Part shown: piece by piece, positions 17,386 to 26,863 of the stretch
Layout of the letters: each line of letters opens with the position of its first letter
Position numbering within the stretch: position 1 is the stretch's first letter
Assembly: GCA_964609385.1 (NCBI GenBank)
Contig: CAZSSM010000060.1
Coordinates: 1-42,186, forward strand
Direction: 5' to 3'
Length of the DNA stretch: 42,186 nucleotides
Source: CAZSSM01 sp964609385
Lineage (GTDB): Bacteria; Planctomycetota; Planctomycetia; Isosphaerales; Isosphaeraceae
Translations under genes and position numbers: made by a program
Notes under the pieces: model-generated
The model's input: the letters and a program-made list of their open reading frames with translations, nothing else
Databases searched by the model: none
What the model was told of the DNA's origin: nothing

Positions 17386-18264
17386 GCCCTCGGGCGTGTA
17401 TGGATACCGAAGGTTGTCGATGTACCACAAGAAGCTGTATCCGCTCTCTTCGTTGCTCAGGTCTTCGGTCAAGAACTTGCTCCGCGGGAGCCCGCGAAGC
17501 ACAACGAGGACGTACTCGTATCCCTCAGGCTTACTCAGGCCATCGAGGTCGGGCATCGCCTGAACCTTGTTGTTGATATGGGGCGAGTAGTCGGCGCCCC
17601 CGTCGAACTGGTAGAGTCCGATCGCGTTGGCGACCTGGCTCTTGGTGTCATACTCGGCGCTGAGCAGCTTGACGAATCGGAGAGGATCCGGATCCCTTCC
17701 CTTGACCCGCCCTTGAACGCGTTCACGGATCACACGCACACTAGAGACGATTTCGTTGATCCGCTCGGTATCGGCGTTCTCCCTCGGTGTCTGGTAATCC
17801 TCGAGCAGGCCGGCGTGGGTGAAGCCGAACCGGACCGGCGGGAATGTCCGATAGAAGACGACGTCGGCAAGACTACCCTCCTTCAGAACGACCTCATATG
17901 CGCGGAGGAACTTCCTCATCTCGCTCCGGAGCAGGTAATCCTGCATCGATGAGATGGTCACCGAGGCCCCCGCGCAGACCAAGGCGAGTGTGAGTCCGAC
18001 CCGACAGAACCCGCCGCCGACGAACTGGTCGGACTGGCGATGGATCGCTCGCAACGCAAAGCCGCCACAGATCACTGCGAGCAACGCAACGGCCAGGAAG
18101 TAGGGGGAGACGAAGCAGAAGACCGAGAGGATCCCCAGAATCAGCGAGACGATCGCAAGGGGATGCACCGCGCGATAGGTCAGGACGTTCTCGTCGATGG
18201 AGCCCTCAACGATGTCCGTCGCAGGGGTGGGTTGGGAATCCGGAGGAGGCGCATCAGTTACCAC
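17347..18264 (-). CDS. DUF4190-like membrane protein of unknown function
   Basis: About 305 residues. Residues ~30-120 carry two or three hydrophobic segments: AVHPLAIVSLILGILSVFCF resembles the DUF4190 membrane pair, and GFCRVGLTLALVCAGASVTI follows. The remaining ~190 residues are a soluble domain without a family I know, ending SYSFLWYIDNLRYPYTPEGL. The start is read as GTG 18264, ten bases after GAGG (18275-18278); the frame continues open to TTG 18363 but that leader looks untranslated. It follows the HlyD-type adaptor gene on the same strand (243-base gap). The 3' 39 bases overlap the convergent membrane glycosyltransferase gene. Confidence 0.65.
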   Translation of the reverse strand: MVTDAPPPDSQPTPATDIVEGSIDENVLTYRAVHPLAIVSLILGILSVFCFVSPYFLAVALLAVICGGFALRAIHRQSDQFVGGGFCRVGLTLALVCAGASVTISSMQDYLLRSEMRKFLRAYEVVLKEGSLADVVFYRTFPPVRFGFTHAGLLEDYQTPRENADTERINEIVSSVRVIRERVQGRVKGRDPDPLRFVKLLSAEYDTKSQVANAIGLYQFDGGADYSPHINNKVQAMPDLDGLSKPEGYEYVLVVLRGLPRSKFLTEDLSNEESGYSFLWYIDNLRYPYTPEGLAASAIEGGDGD

Positions 18265-18274
18265 GACTGGAGAT

Positions 18275-18278
18275 CCTC
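18275..18278 (-). promoter_or_regulatory. Ribosome binding site proposed for the DUF4190-like gene
   Basis: GAGG on the - strand, ten bases upstream of a GTG at 18262-18264, favours this start over the TTG at 18363. It is a weak site, so the choice is tentative. Confidence 0.35.
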
Positions 18279-18507
18279 GCGCAGGCAAGACTCGGGATCG
18301 ATCTCTCGGGACCAAGGGGTGCTTCGTGCCAACCCCGATTGTGAGGAGTTCGGACCATCCCAAGAAACCGTCGACATCGGGTGCGATGGTGATACGATCA
18401 GCCCGTCTCGACGGTTCGTCCCGCGATTCGGCCTCCGAGGGAAGCCAGAGCCGAGTCGGGGATTCCTCAGTGGGTGTGGCTCGGTGGTCTCGGGACGACG
18501 CGTTCGT

Positions 18508-20100
18508 TCATGATGCGGCGGAGAGGTTCCCGTCCGATCGGGCCTGACGCGGCGCGTTGGGCTCAGGGTCGGCCGAGTCGTCCAACGTGGTGTCCGAGGA
18601 AGTCAGCTTGGCATCGAGGCTCCGTTCGGTCTCCGACTCGGCTCCATCCTCAGTCGGCTCAAGCAGGACCAATCGGATCGGCTCGACTCCGGGGCCGAGC
18701 ACCGCGTCGGGGTCCAGGATCACACGCTCACTCGGAATGACACCCTGAGCGATTTCCAGCCACGATGGATCGTCGGCCTCGCCCAGGGCCACCTGCCGCT
18801 GTTCGATCCCCTCGTCGGTGATGACATAGCAGAAGTAACGGTGATCGCGGTCGACGCTGACGGCCTCGACCGGGACGGTGATGGCCTGACGCGTCGGGGC
18901 GCTGAGGATCTCCAGATTGGCCGTCATGCCCGGCATCAGATCTTCGGGGACTTCCAGGAGGCGGACCAAACATTCGTAGTTCTTGACCTCGCCACTGTCG
19001 CTCCAGGTCTGCTTGGGCATGGGGAACTGGGCGATCGACTCAACGACGGCGTCGACCTCGAGACCCTGCAGGGCCGGGATCCGAACCTTGGCCATCATGC
19101 CGGGAGCGACGCGCCGGATGTAGGTCTCATGAACCATCCCTCGGATCTCCATTTCGGACATGTCCGGAATGTAGAAGAGTTCTTGGCGTTCGCGGGCTCG
19201 TGCACCCACCTCAATCTCAGGCGCTTCGCCTTCATCATTGGAATAGATGACCATTCCATCGTGAGGCGCATAGATCTTGCAGAGTTCGATCTGTCTCTCG
19301 AGTAGATCGAGGCGGTCCTCGAAAAACTTGCGCCAGAACCGCATGGCGGCCTCATTGGACTGCGAGGCCCGGACCTGATTCTCTAGTTGGAGGCGTTGCT
19401 TTGGTACAATGTATCTTTGATAAACATTTTGGTTTGTTTCCGCGAGGTCGGTATTGATCTGCGAGCGTTGATGAAGTTGCTCATCGAGTTGCATGACACC
19501 CTTAGAGATGTAACCTTTGGCGAGCATCCGGAGCGACCATTCGAGGCGGCTCTTGGCCCGTTCCAGTTCGCTCTGTGAGAGGGTCTTCTGAGCCTCCTGG
19601 TTCTGCATCGTCTGGATCCGGACCCCCTCGTCGAACTCCTTGAGGGAGATCTGGGCCACCTCGACGGCCAACTCGGCGGCGCGATGGTTTGACCGCATCC
19701 GCATCGTGCCGATCTCTTGGATCCGATGCAGTTCGACGTACTCGGAACTGTCCAATTCCGCGAGCAAATCACCTTCTTTGACGTGAGAGCCGTTGGGGAT
19801 CAGCCAGATGATCGTGGCCGACCCGCTGCTGCTGGGATCGTTGTTGTAGCCGTCGGTGTAGGCGCTGAGCCGCTGGAGCTTGCACTCGATTTCGGTGGCG
19901 CGGACCGGCTTGACGTAGCCCAAGGCGGTGATCGAACCGCTGAGCGTTCGGCGAACCGCCAACGCCTGCGGGATCGCGTCGTAAGCCCTATCGGAAGGTC
20001 CCCAAGCCCCCGAAACCGACCCAACCCAGAAGGCGATCACGACCATCATCAGCGCGAGGCCGAGGATAACCATCGATTGCCAGGATACTAACCAACGCAT
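18508..20100 (-). CDS. HlyD-type efflux periplasmic adaptor (paralogue of 32740-34341)
   Basis: 530 residues: one N-terminal membrane segment (~8-27), a first barrel/lipoyl half starting at RRTLSGSITALGYVKP, a long alpha-helical coiled-coil hairpin (~120-290, rich in Glu, Gln, Arg), the second lipoyl half (LCKIYAPHDGMVIYSN), then beta-barrel and membrane-proximal domains (MSEMEIRGMVHETYIRRVAPG, PGMTANLEILSAPTRQAITVP). This is the membrane fusion protein architecture of tripartite transport. The C-terminus is an acidic Ser-rich tail ending in SAAS. GGAGGTG at 20107-20113 fixes ATG 20100. No ABC or RND pump gene is adjacent, which is unusual. A very similar second copy exists at 32740-34341. 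Confidence 0.88.
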   Translation of the reverse strand: MRWLVSWQSMVILGLALMMVVIAFWVGSVSGAWGPSDRAYDAIPQALAVRRTLSGSITALGYVKPVRATEIECKLQRLSAYTDGYNNDPSSSGSATIIWLIPNGSHVKEGDLLAELDSSEYVELHRIQEIGTMRMRSNHRAAELAVEVAQISLKEFDEGVRIQTMQNQEAQKTLSQSELERAKSRLEWSLRMLAKGYISKGVMQLDEQLHQRSQINTDLAETNQNVYQRYIVPKQRLQLENQVRASQSNEAAMRFWRKFFEDRLDLLERQIELCKIYAPHDGMVIYSNDEGEAPEIEVGARARERQELFYIPDMSEMEIRGMVHETYIRRVAPGMMAKVRIPALQGLEVDAVVESIAQFPMPKQTWSDSGEVKNYECLVRLLEVPEDLMPGMTANLEILSAPTRQAITVPVEAVSVDRDHRYFCYVITDEGIEQRQVALGEADDPSWLEIAQGVIPSERVILDPDAVLGPGVEPIRLVLLEPTEDGAESETERSLDAKLTSSDTTLDDSADPEPNAPRQARSDGNLSAAS

Positions 20101-20106
20101 CGTTCT

Positions 20107-20113
20107 CACCTCC
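20107..20113 (-). promoter_or_regulatory. Strong ribosome binding site of the HlyD adaptor gene
   Basis: GGAGGTG on the - strand, six bases before ATG 20100. It decides this start over the in-frame codon at 20124. Confidence 0.65.
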
Positions 20114-20295
20114 GCAACGGACAAGGCAGGGACGGAAAGGGACCAGCGGCTTCTTGGACTTTGAGGTTTGGGTTGGGGGTTGAAAGGGAATGAAGAGAGC
20201 TGGTCGGGGGGCTCGACCGAATTGGGCCGAGCGACGATCGGGTGGGGAGAACGGCCTCGCGAGCCAAGCTAGGAGTGCGGCGTTGCTCGATTCGA

Positions 20296-21576
20296 TCAGA
20301 ACAGGTCCTCGATGGGTTGTCCATCTCGGACCAGCATAACGGGTCGACCGGTGTTGGTCTGGAACTGGGTTTGTGGGTCGATCCCGATGTTGCGAAAGTA
20401 CGACGCTGCCAGGTCGTCGGGGGTATACCCATGGCCGATCGGCTCGGAGCCCGTCCGATCGGTCGCGCCGAGGACCTGTCCACCGTGGACGCGGCCCCCC
20501 GCCATCAAGGCGAACATGGCTCGGGCCCAGTGGTCGCGCCCCGCCTGAGCGTTGATTCGAGGGGTCCGGCCGAACTCACCAGCGACCAGCAGGGCCGTCG
20601 AATCGAGTCGTCCGCGTTCCTCCAGGCGATCCAGAAGCGCAGCCAATCCGCGATCCATCGGTGGCAGCAGCGAGCGGAGCTGACTGAAGTTATTGGCATG
20701 AGTGTCGAAGTCGAACTCAGCGGGTCGGAGCCGAACGGTGACGAAGTGGACGCCCGCCTCGATCAGCCGCGACGCCAGCAGGAGGCTCTGACCGAACTCG
20801 TGGGTGCCGAACCGGACACTCTCGGAGGCCGGTTCGCGCGTGAGGTCGAAGGCTTCGCGGGTCCGAGGGGCGCTGATGATCCGATGGGCTTGGTCCTGGA
20901 ACCGGTCCCAGCCCCGGACCGAGTCGTCGAGCCCCTCGTATCCTCGGAAGGCTGTATCCAGGTCGTCCAGGAGCCGCTGCCGCGATCGGTACTTGGCCAC
21001 CGTCAGACCATCGTCGAGCGTTACGCCGCGAACTTGATAGGGCTGACCATGCCTCGGCTTCTCAGCGGTCAACGGGCCGTATTCCGCACCGAGGTAGCCG
21101 GGTCCGACGAACGACTCATCGATCGATACATAGGATGGGAGGTCGGAGCGGTTGGGATGTTGATGGCTGACCACGCTCCCATATTCGGGATATTTGAGGA
21201 CCCTGGAGGGACGATTGCCGGTCAACAGGTATTCCTTGCCGATCCCGTGATCGGCCAGATTATGGGTGATCCCCCGGAGGATGGCGAACCGATCGGCGCG
21301 GGCGGCGAGCATCGGCAGGTGTTCGCAGAAGGCGATGCCGGGCACCGACGTGGCGATCGGGCGGAACTCGCTGCGGATCCCGACCTCGGCCTCCGGCTTC
21401 ATGTCAAAAGTATCGAGGTGCGAGGGTCCACCCTCGAGGAAGACGAAGATCGCCGAGCGTTTCGGACTCTCCGTCGACCCCTGCGCGCGGAGATACCGCG
21501 AGAGGGTCAGGCTCGTCCCGAGCACGCCCACCCTTAGCCATTGACGTCGCGAGATCGGCTGTTCGATTCGACCCAT
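20296..21576 (-). CDS. DUF1501 protein with Tat-like signal
   Basis: 426 residues. The N-terminus has a twin-arginine-type signal (SRRQWLRVGVLG) and then the DUF1501 core: FLEGGPSHLDTFDMKPEAE, a LRGITHNLADHGIGKEYLLTG region, FVTVRLRPAEFDFDTHANN, and LLVAGEFGRTPRINAQAGRDHW, the last with the conserved Glu-Phe-Gly-Arg and Asp-His expected at a metal site of the phosphatase-like fold. It is 55 residues shorter than the other copy in the window and clearly divergent from it. GGAG is 7 bases upstream of the ATG. It follows the DUF1549/DUF1553 gene by 66 bases, within a unit headed by an ECF sigma gene. Confidence 0.92.
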   Translation of the reverse strand: MGRIEQPISRRQWLRVGVLGTSLTLSRYLRAQGSTESPKRSAIFVFLEGGPSHLDTFDMKPEAEVGIRSEFRPIATSVPGIAFCEHLPMLAARADRFAILRGITHNLADHGIGKEYLLTGNRPSRVLKYPEYGSVVSHQHPNRSDLPSYVSIDESFVGPGYLGAEYGPLTAEKPRHGQPYQVRGVTLDDGLTVAKYRSRQRLLDDLDTAFRGYEGLDDSVRGWDRFQDQAHRIISAPRTREAFDLTREPASESVRFGTHEFGQSLLLASRLIEAGVHFVTVRLRPAEFDFDTHANNFSQLRSLLPPMDRGLAALLDRLEERGRLDSTALLVAGEFGRTPRINAQAGRDHWARAMFALMAGGRVHGGQVLGATDRTGSEPIGHGYTPDDLAASYFRNIGIDPQTQFQTNTGRPVMLVRDGQPIEDLF

Positions 21577-21642
21577 GATCTGACTCCGAACGGACCCGGT
21601 CTCGATGGATGCCGTTTGATCGAGCGGCGAGCACGTGACCGA

Positions 21643-24018
21643 TCAATGATTGAGGATGAACTCTTTGGTATTGATGAGCGCCCAGAGCAGGTCGGTGATC
21701 CCATCGGCCAGCGACCGGGCCTCCTCGAGATGTTCGGCAGCGCGGGCGATCTCGAAGGGCTCGGGAGGCCGTCCGAGCGTCCTAAGCCAGGCTTCGCGGA
21801 TCAGCGTCTCGGCCTGACTCGTGGTGTTTCGTTGTTCCTGATCGGCGATCTCCTGGATCCAACCGCTCTCGTCCAGGCGCATTCGGATCAACGGATCGTT
21901 CTGGAGAAAGATCGCCTGGAGCAGCGTCGTCTCTGCGCTCCGCTCGCAGTCGCAGTTCATCGCCCGTTCGGGCTTGCCGAAGACTCGCATCGCGTAGGTC
22001 CCGGCCATCCGCATGGAAAGGTGTCCGGAGGCGCGTCGCCTGAGGTCGGTCCGGACCGTCTCGAGGCGATCGGTGGCGGCGGTGACCTGCTTGACCGCGT
22101 CGTAGACGACCTCAGCGGGAAGTCGTCGCGGGATGGCCCGGCTGAAGTTGCGGCGGTCATCGCGATTGGTGGCATTGGGGTGCCAACTTCGTTGGTACGT
22201 CTGGCTCTTGAGGATCTGACGATGGAGCCACTTCATGTTATAGCCGCTATCGATGAATCCGGTGGTTAGCCAATCGAGTAACTCGGCGTTGCAGGGCGGA
22301 TTGGCCGGCGTGATCGCGTCGGGCGGTTCGACGATCCCAACATGGAAGGCACTGGCCCAGACGCGATTCACGAAGGCGCGGGCGAACCAGGGATTGGACG
22401 GATCCCGCATCCAGCGCATCAACGGTGCGCGAGGGTCGTCGCCCGGTTCGAGCGTGACCTCCCGGCTCCTCAACAGGCTCCGCGTCCGTGCTTCGCCCTC
22501 GGCGATGACCAACTCGGGCCAGCCGATGGTCTGACCGGAGCGGGCCAAGGCGAACTCAGGGAACTCGACACCACCACCGAGGACATGGACGTCCTTGAAG
22601 AAGTCGGCGAATTCGTGGAAATCGTCCCGAGTCCACTGATCAAAAGGATGCTTGTGACATTGGGCACACTGAAGTTGGATCCCGAGGAAGCTGTGGGCGA
22701 CCGCCAAGGCTTTGTCCTCAGGCTCCAGTATGCTCTCGCGGGTCCAGTAGTGGGGCATTGTCGAGCGTTCGGAGAAGTCGGCCGGAACCTCGCGACGCAC
22801 GTACGAGGAGAACTCCTCGGCATACTCTGCGCGCGATTGGTTGGGCGCGCGACCCGTCGCTAGAACGATCCCCTCGACTAGCTCATCGTAGGGGGTGTTG
22901 TCGGCCACGCGTCGATAGATCCAGTCGTACCATTGTCGGGCCAAGGCTTGACCGACCTCGTTGACCTCGGTCAACGCCGACGGGCTACAACCGGTGAAGT
23001 CGCAGAGCTTGTTGGCCCACCAAGCGGCGTAGGCCGGACGTTCGAGCAGTTCGTCGACCTTGTCCGCGCGTTTGTCGAGCGCGGGATCGGCCAGAAACGC
23101 CTCGATCTCGACGGGGGTGGGCAGCGTCCCGGTCAGATCGATGCTCACACGTCGGAGAAACTCAGCGTCGGAACAAGGAGACGATGGTGTGATCCCGAGC
23201 TTAGCCAGCTTCGAGGCGACCAGCCGATCGATCGCGCTGAGGCCATCGAGCGAGGGGGTGACGTCTTCCGAATCGGTTACTGGGCGGATCACGGGGACCG
23301 CCGCGACGCCGTTATCGTAGAAAGCGATGACATGCGTGTCGCCTTGGCCGGTCGAGGTGACCTGGCCCTCGTTATCGACGAGTGCTACTGCATCGTCATT
23401 GGTTTGGAACCGACAGAGGTCGGTCACGTCTTCGCGGGACCCGTCGGCCCAGACGGCGGTTGCTCGGAGCGAGACTGGATCGTCGTGCGCCCCGAAGACG
23501 ATCTCCAGAGGATCCACCTCGAGATGAGAGAGCCGATGGGGCGTGGCGGTCCCTCGGGCTCCCCCGGCGATCCACTTATGGAGCAGGTGGTACTCCCATG
23601 AGTCGATCTCAAACCGATCGCCGCCATCATGATCGACCTGCAAAGTCGGCTTGAGCAGGACCAGGCTTTCCTCCGGGTCGTCGGTCAGCACCCGAGGTTG
23701 TGGTTCGGACGAGGCCTCCGAGGTAAGGGCCTCGAGATCTCGCTCGAACTCGGAGCCGAACAACGAGAGCCGAAAGCCGCCACGCCCTTGAAACGACCCG
23801 TGGCACTGGCCGCTGTTGCAGCCGAGTCGCCCGAGCAGCGGCACCACGTGCTTTTGGAAATCGGGGATCGGTCCGACCGTCCGATCGGCGAACCGGACCC
23901 GCGCTGACGGTTGCACATCGGTCCCCGAGAGGTTTTCCGATGCGTTCGCGATTCCGACCCCGAGGATGACGACGCTCAGAAGTGTCGAACCGTGAGCTGA
24001 GGCGCGCAGTGTCATCAT
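21643..24018 (-). CDS. DUF1549/DUF1553 protein with CX4CH heme-like motif and Ig-like domain
   Basis: 791 residues with a Sec signal (~7-27). The first domain has GCNSGQCHGS: two cysteines separated by four residues before His (C67, C72, H73), rather than the usual CXXCH; this variant is typical of one planctomycete branch of the family. An Ig-like (BIG2-type) domain follows (~170-250, LRATAVWADGSREDVTDL), then DUF1549 (~265-470) with a standard CAQCHKHPFDQWTRDDF motif, and DUF1553 (~520-780). Exported, presumed heme protein of unknown reaction. The first ATG overlaps the stop codon of the upstream gene by 4 bases (ATGA at 24015-24018), implying translational coupling; GGGGA is 7 bases upstream. 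Confidence 0.92.
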   Translation of the reverse strand: MMTLRASAHGSTLLSVVILGVGIANASENLSGTDVQPSARVRFADRTVGPIPDFQKHVVPLLGRLGCNSGQCHGSFQGRGGFRLSLFGSEFERDLEALTSEASSEPQPRVLTDDPEESLVLLKPTLQVDHDGGDRFEIDSWEYHLLHKWIAGGARGTATPHRLSHLEVDPLEIVFGAHDDPVSLRATAVWADGSREDVTDLCRFQTNDDAVALVDNEGQVTSTGQGDTHVIAFYDNGVAAVPVIRPVTDSEDVTPSLDGLSAIDRLVASKLAKLGITPSSPCSDAEFLRRVSIDLTGTLPTPVEIEAFLADPALDKRADKVDELLERPAYAAWWANKLCDFTGCSPSALTEVNEVGQALARQWYDWIYRRVADNTPYDELVEGIVLATGRAPNQSRAEYAEEFSSYVRREVPADFSERSTMPHYWTRESILEPEDKALAVAHSFLGIQLQCAQCHKHPFDQWTRDDFHEFADFFKDVHVLGGGVEFPEFALARSGQTIGWPELVIAEGEARTRSLLRSREVTLEPGDDPRAPLMRWMRDPSNPWFARAFVNRVWASAFHVGIVEPPDAITPANPPCNAELLDWLTTGFIDSGYNMKWLHRQILKSQTYQRSWHPNATNRDDRRNFSRAIPRRLPAEVVYDAVKQVTAATDRLETVRTDLRRRASGHLSMRMAGTYAMRVFGKPERAMNCDCERSAETTLLQAIFLQNDPLIRMRLDESGWIQEIADQEQRNTTSQAETLIREAWLRTLGRPPEPFEIARAAEHLEEARSLADGITDLLWALINTKEFILNH

Positions 24019-25349
24019 CGATCGTTCCCCTTCGACCCCTCGGACTTGGAGCCGATCGGTTCGAGGAGTTCCGACACGTTGAAAGTGTCGACGATCGGGT
24101 TGGAGTGAATGACACCGCCCCGGATCCGATCGTCGATCCGGAGGTCGTCGAAGGTCGCGCGAAAGGGCCTGTTGTAGAACCCTTGGAGGTCGAGCAGACG
24201 ACCCCGGATACTCTCCGGGTCGGTCGCCTCGCTACCCTCTGTGGTCTGCTCGACTTCGTCGACCCGGATTGTCAGCTCGTAGCCGGTCTCGGACCTGTTG
24301 GTGATGGTCCCGATGACGATCCCACGGAAACCCCGGAACGTCTCGGGCGGCACGGGATAGACCTCCGGATCGAACGGGATAGCGCGTTCCAGAACCGTCG
24401 CCTTAGGCGAGAGCGAGACTGTGGTTCCTTGGACGGTCCCCGAGCGGAACTTGAGCGTCTCGCCCGGTTTGATCAGGAGCAGAGAGTCCAGCCACGCTCC
24501 GGAGACGCCGACGACCGTGATCGTCTCGCCGATCAGTTCGTCTTTGATTCGCCGATCCCCATAGATGGACGTCACATAATCGACCTCTATGGTGAACTCG
24601 CCGAACTCGAGATCCTTCGATCGAAGCCGGCCGATGACGATGGCGTAGAAGGTCGATGGTCCCCCCGCCATTGCCTTAGGCTTCATCATCATCGCGTCGG
24701 ACTTCTTCTCTCGCCCCCTGTGCCCGTTGATTTTGCCGGCGGCTCGCTTGTAGGTGGCGATGGCGTCCCGCTCGGTCATTTGGCCTGCGGTGATCGCCTT
24801 TTTGAGTCGGATTCCCAGTTGTTCCAAATCGATGGATTTCCCAACCAACTGGACGACGAATAAGTCTCCAGGGTCGGACTCGGGGAGCAGACCGGCGATC
24901 ATCGATTCGTCGGCGAACCAGATCAAATCGGCGACTTCTCCCTCTTGCGATTCCTCGGAGGTGACGACCTCGAGGATCGCGCTTCGATCGGTGGTCGAGG
25001 TCCGGTCGACCCAACGGACGACCAGCCCTTTCGGTGACTGGGACCCCGAGATCGGGTTGAGGAAGACCTCGATCTCATCGCCCCGCAAGCGGCCGGCGAA
25101 TCGCTCACGGAACGATTCCCCGACAAAGGCGAGATCCGCCGAACTCCCGGAGTCCTCGACCATCCCAATGACGCGAGTGACCGCCTTGAACGGGTCCTTC
25201 GACGCATCTGGCCCGATCTCGATGAGCCGACTGCTGAGGCGAGCCGTCGGCCTTGACGGCTCGTCGACCAACCTGATGACGGACCCGGCATGTGTCAGGG
25301 AACTTGCCAAGAGGACGATCGATATCCAGCGCAGGGGATGAACCATCAT
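24015..25349 (-). CDS. Unrecognised secreted protein with two copies of a ~90-residue repeat
   Basis: About 444 residues; no named family recognised. A short Sec signal (hydrophobic ~8-22, THAG) is followed by a beta-rich region and a charged helix (LKKAITAGQMTERDAIATY). Two related copies then follow, at 24060-24650. Copy one runs FYAIVIGRLRSKDLEFGEFT, IGETITVVGVSGAWLDSLLL, IKPGETLKF. Copy two runs FRGIVIGTITNRSETGYELT, IRGRLLDLQGFYNRPFRATF, DDLRIDDRI. The pattern (Φ-x-G-Φ-Φ-I-G, G-E-x-T-I-x-V-D, G-x-x-I-x-V-x-G) suggests a small beta-barrel. Start ATG 25349 has AAGGA 8 bases upstream; 25355 is also in frame. It sits between the FecR gene and the DUF1549 gene and overlaps the latter by 4 bases, so it belongs to that sigma-headed unit. 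Function unknown. Confidence 0.75.
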   Translation of the reverse strand: MMVHPLRWISIVLLASSLTHAGSVIRLVDEPSRPTARLSSRLIEIGPDASKDPFKAVTRVIGMVEDSGSSADLAFVGESFRERFAGRLRGDEIEVFLNPISGSQSPKGLVVRWVDRTSTTDRSAILEVVTSEESQEGEVADLIWFADESMIAGLLPESDPGDLFVVQLVGKSIDLEQLGIRLKKAITAGQMTERDAIATYKRAAGKINGHRGREKKSDAMMMKPKAMAGGPSTFYAIVIGRLRSKDLEFGEFTIEVDYVTSIYGDRRIKDELIGETITVVGVSGAWLDSLLLIKPGETLKFRSGTVQGTTVSLSPKATVLERAIPFDPEVYPVPPETFRGFRGIVIGTITNRSETGYELTIRVDEVEQTTEGSEATDPESIRGRLLDLQGFYNRPFRATFDDLRIDDRIRGGVIHSNPIVDTFNVSELLEPIGSKSEGSKGNDR

Positions 25350-25413
25350 GAACATCTTCCTTGAAGCGAATGGGCCTGAGCGATTCGACGGGATCTCGGT
25401 CTCGATCGAGGGT

Positions 25414-26862
25414 TCACGAAGGCTGAGCGGTCGTGTCGGGTTCGTTCGCGCGATCGGTCGACTCCGCTTCAGCCGGTGGTAAGAGTTCGACCCGCGTGAC
25501 CTCGAGCGTGGCTTCGACGTCGACGGTGAAGACGTAGCAGTCTTCTAGTTCGAGGCCGATTGGTGATTGGGAGATCTTGGGATATCTCGGCCAGAACGCA
25601 TCGAGGGGGATCTCGATCTCGAAAGTGCCGTCGCGGATCGTCAGATCGTCGGCCTTGACGATGGTTTCGAACTTGCCGCCGAAGCCTCCCTCGGGCCTAG
25701 TCATGGTGAGCCCGAGATGGACGTCCTCGAGCGAACCGATGCGGCCCAGGACTTGGAAAGTGGCCCCTTCGACGAGTCGGACCGGCGGACATCCGCAACG
25801 CGCGACATCGAAGCTGGCTACGAAGATGGCCACCGGCCCTTCGTCCGGCCGATTGAAGACGATCGGCAGGGCTAGGAGCCGGGCGGGGATCTCGTTCTTG
25901 GGGGGCAGCCACTTGCCCATGCTCGAGCGCAGATCGCTCTCCCAGCGGTCGACGGCTTCCAGGCGTCGGGTTGAGGTCAGGGGTTCCAACCGATCGGCCT
26001 TGGCCGTGACCTGGTGCTGGGCGGGGACCTCGACGACCCGGCCGTCGACCAATCGGGTCAGACGGACCCGGCCCTCATCGACCCGCAGCCGGGTCAGCGA
26101 CGATTCGGCATCGACGTTCAACTGGGTGCCGAGAACCTCGAGTTCTGCGGTCCGGGTGTGGATCCGCATCGGTTTGTCGGGCGCTTGGGGTGCGACCTGA
26201 GCGAACAGGTTACCCTCGCGGAGGTGGAGTTGCTTTTGGATATCCTCGGAGATCGTCAGCAAGGTGGGTCCGGAGATGGTCAGGATCGATCCGTCGCGGA
26301 ACTCCAAGGTGATCCAGGAGTCGTCGGACAAGGTCTCGAGGGTGCACCCGCCGATCCAATCGCCGACCTCGAGGTCATCGCTGAGGCGACCCCCGTCGCC
26401 GATCCAAAGGAGCGAACCGTTCCGCTCGGTGATCCGCGCGATCCGGTCCTCTCGGCTCGGCCCACCGAGGCTCAAGACCAGGCCGGCGACCAACAGGACC
26501 ACCGCGGCGATCGCGGCCATCGCCCAGAGTCCCCGTCGAGACCGCCGACGCGTTCGGGGCGACTGCGTTGGCGCCTCGGGCCGCGTGTGGTGGCCGTTGG
26601 TGGAGAAGGCGGGCGTCGTCGCGTTGATATCATGACGGGACGGTTCGGCCAGTCGCGTGCCGATCGCGTCGAGGAAATGATCGATCTGTCGGCGCTCGTT
26701 CCCGGCCATCGCGAGCAACTCGGAGGCCTCCAACTGAGCCCGGAGGTCGTCCAGGCGGTCCGGATCCTCGCGAACCAATTGGGTTAAGTCGTCCCGCTCC
26801 TGGGCGGTCAACGCGCCGTCCAGGAACCGTCCTAGCAGGTCTTCGAAGCGAGAGTCGCTCAT
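25414..26862 (-). CDS. FecR-type membrane regulator (probable anti-sigma partner)
   Basis: 482 residues. An N-terminal helical region (LLGRFLDGALTAQERDDLTQLV) resembles a zinc-less anti-sigma domain. An Arg-rich linker leads to one membrane segment (~111-133). Then comes the FecR domain (~140-275: DLEVGDWIGGCTLETLSDDS, LREGNLFAQVAPQAPDKPMR, VLGTQLNVDAE, VDEGRVRLTR). The last ~200 residues form an extra beta-rich domain of unknown role. The orientation places FecR outside the cytoplasm, as in FecI/FecR signalling, so the protein likely relays a signal to the sigma factor whose stop codon is one base before this ATG. The sigma partnership is inferred from this adjacency. Confidence 0.85.
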   Translation of the reverse strand: MSDSRFEDLLGRFLDGALTAQERDDLTQLVREDPDRLDDLRAQLEASELLAMAGNERRQIDHFLDAIGTRLAEPSRHDINATTPAFSTNGHHTRPEAPTQSPRTRRRSRRGLWAMAAIAAVVLLVAGLVLSLGGPSREDRIARITERNGSLLWIGDGGRLSDDLEVGDWIGGCTLETLSDDSWITLEFRDGSILTISGPTLLTISEDIQKQLHLREGNLFAQVAPQAPDKPMRIHTRTAELEVLGTQLNVDAESSLTRLRVDEGRVRLTRLVDGRVVEVPAQHQVTAKADRLEPLTSTRRLEAVDRWESDLRSSMGKWLPPKNEIPARLLALPIVFNRPDEGPVAIFVASFDVARCGCPPVRLVEGATFQVLGRIGSLEDVHLGLTMTRPEGGFGGKFETIVKADDLTIRDGTFEIEIPLDAFWPRYPKISQSPIGLELEDCYVFTVDVEATLEVTRVELLPPAEAESTDRANEPDTTAQPS

Positions 26863-26863
26863 C

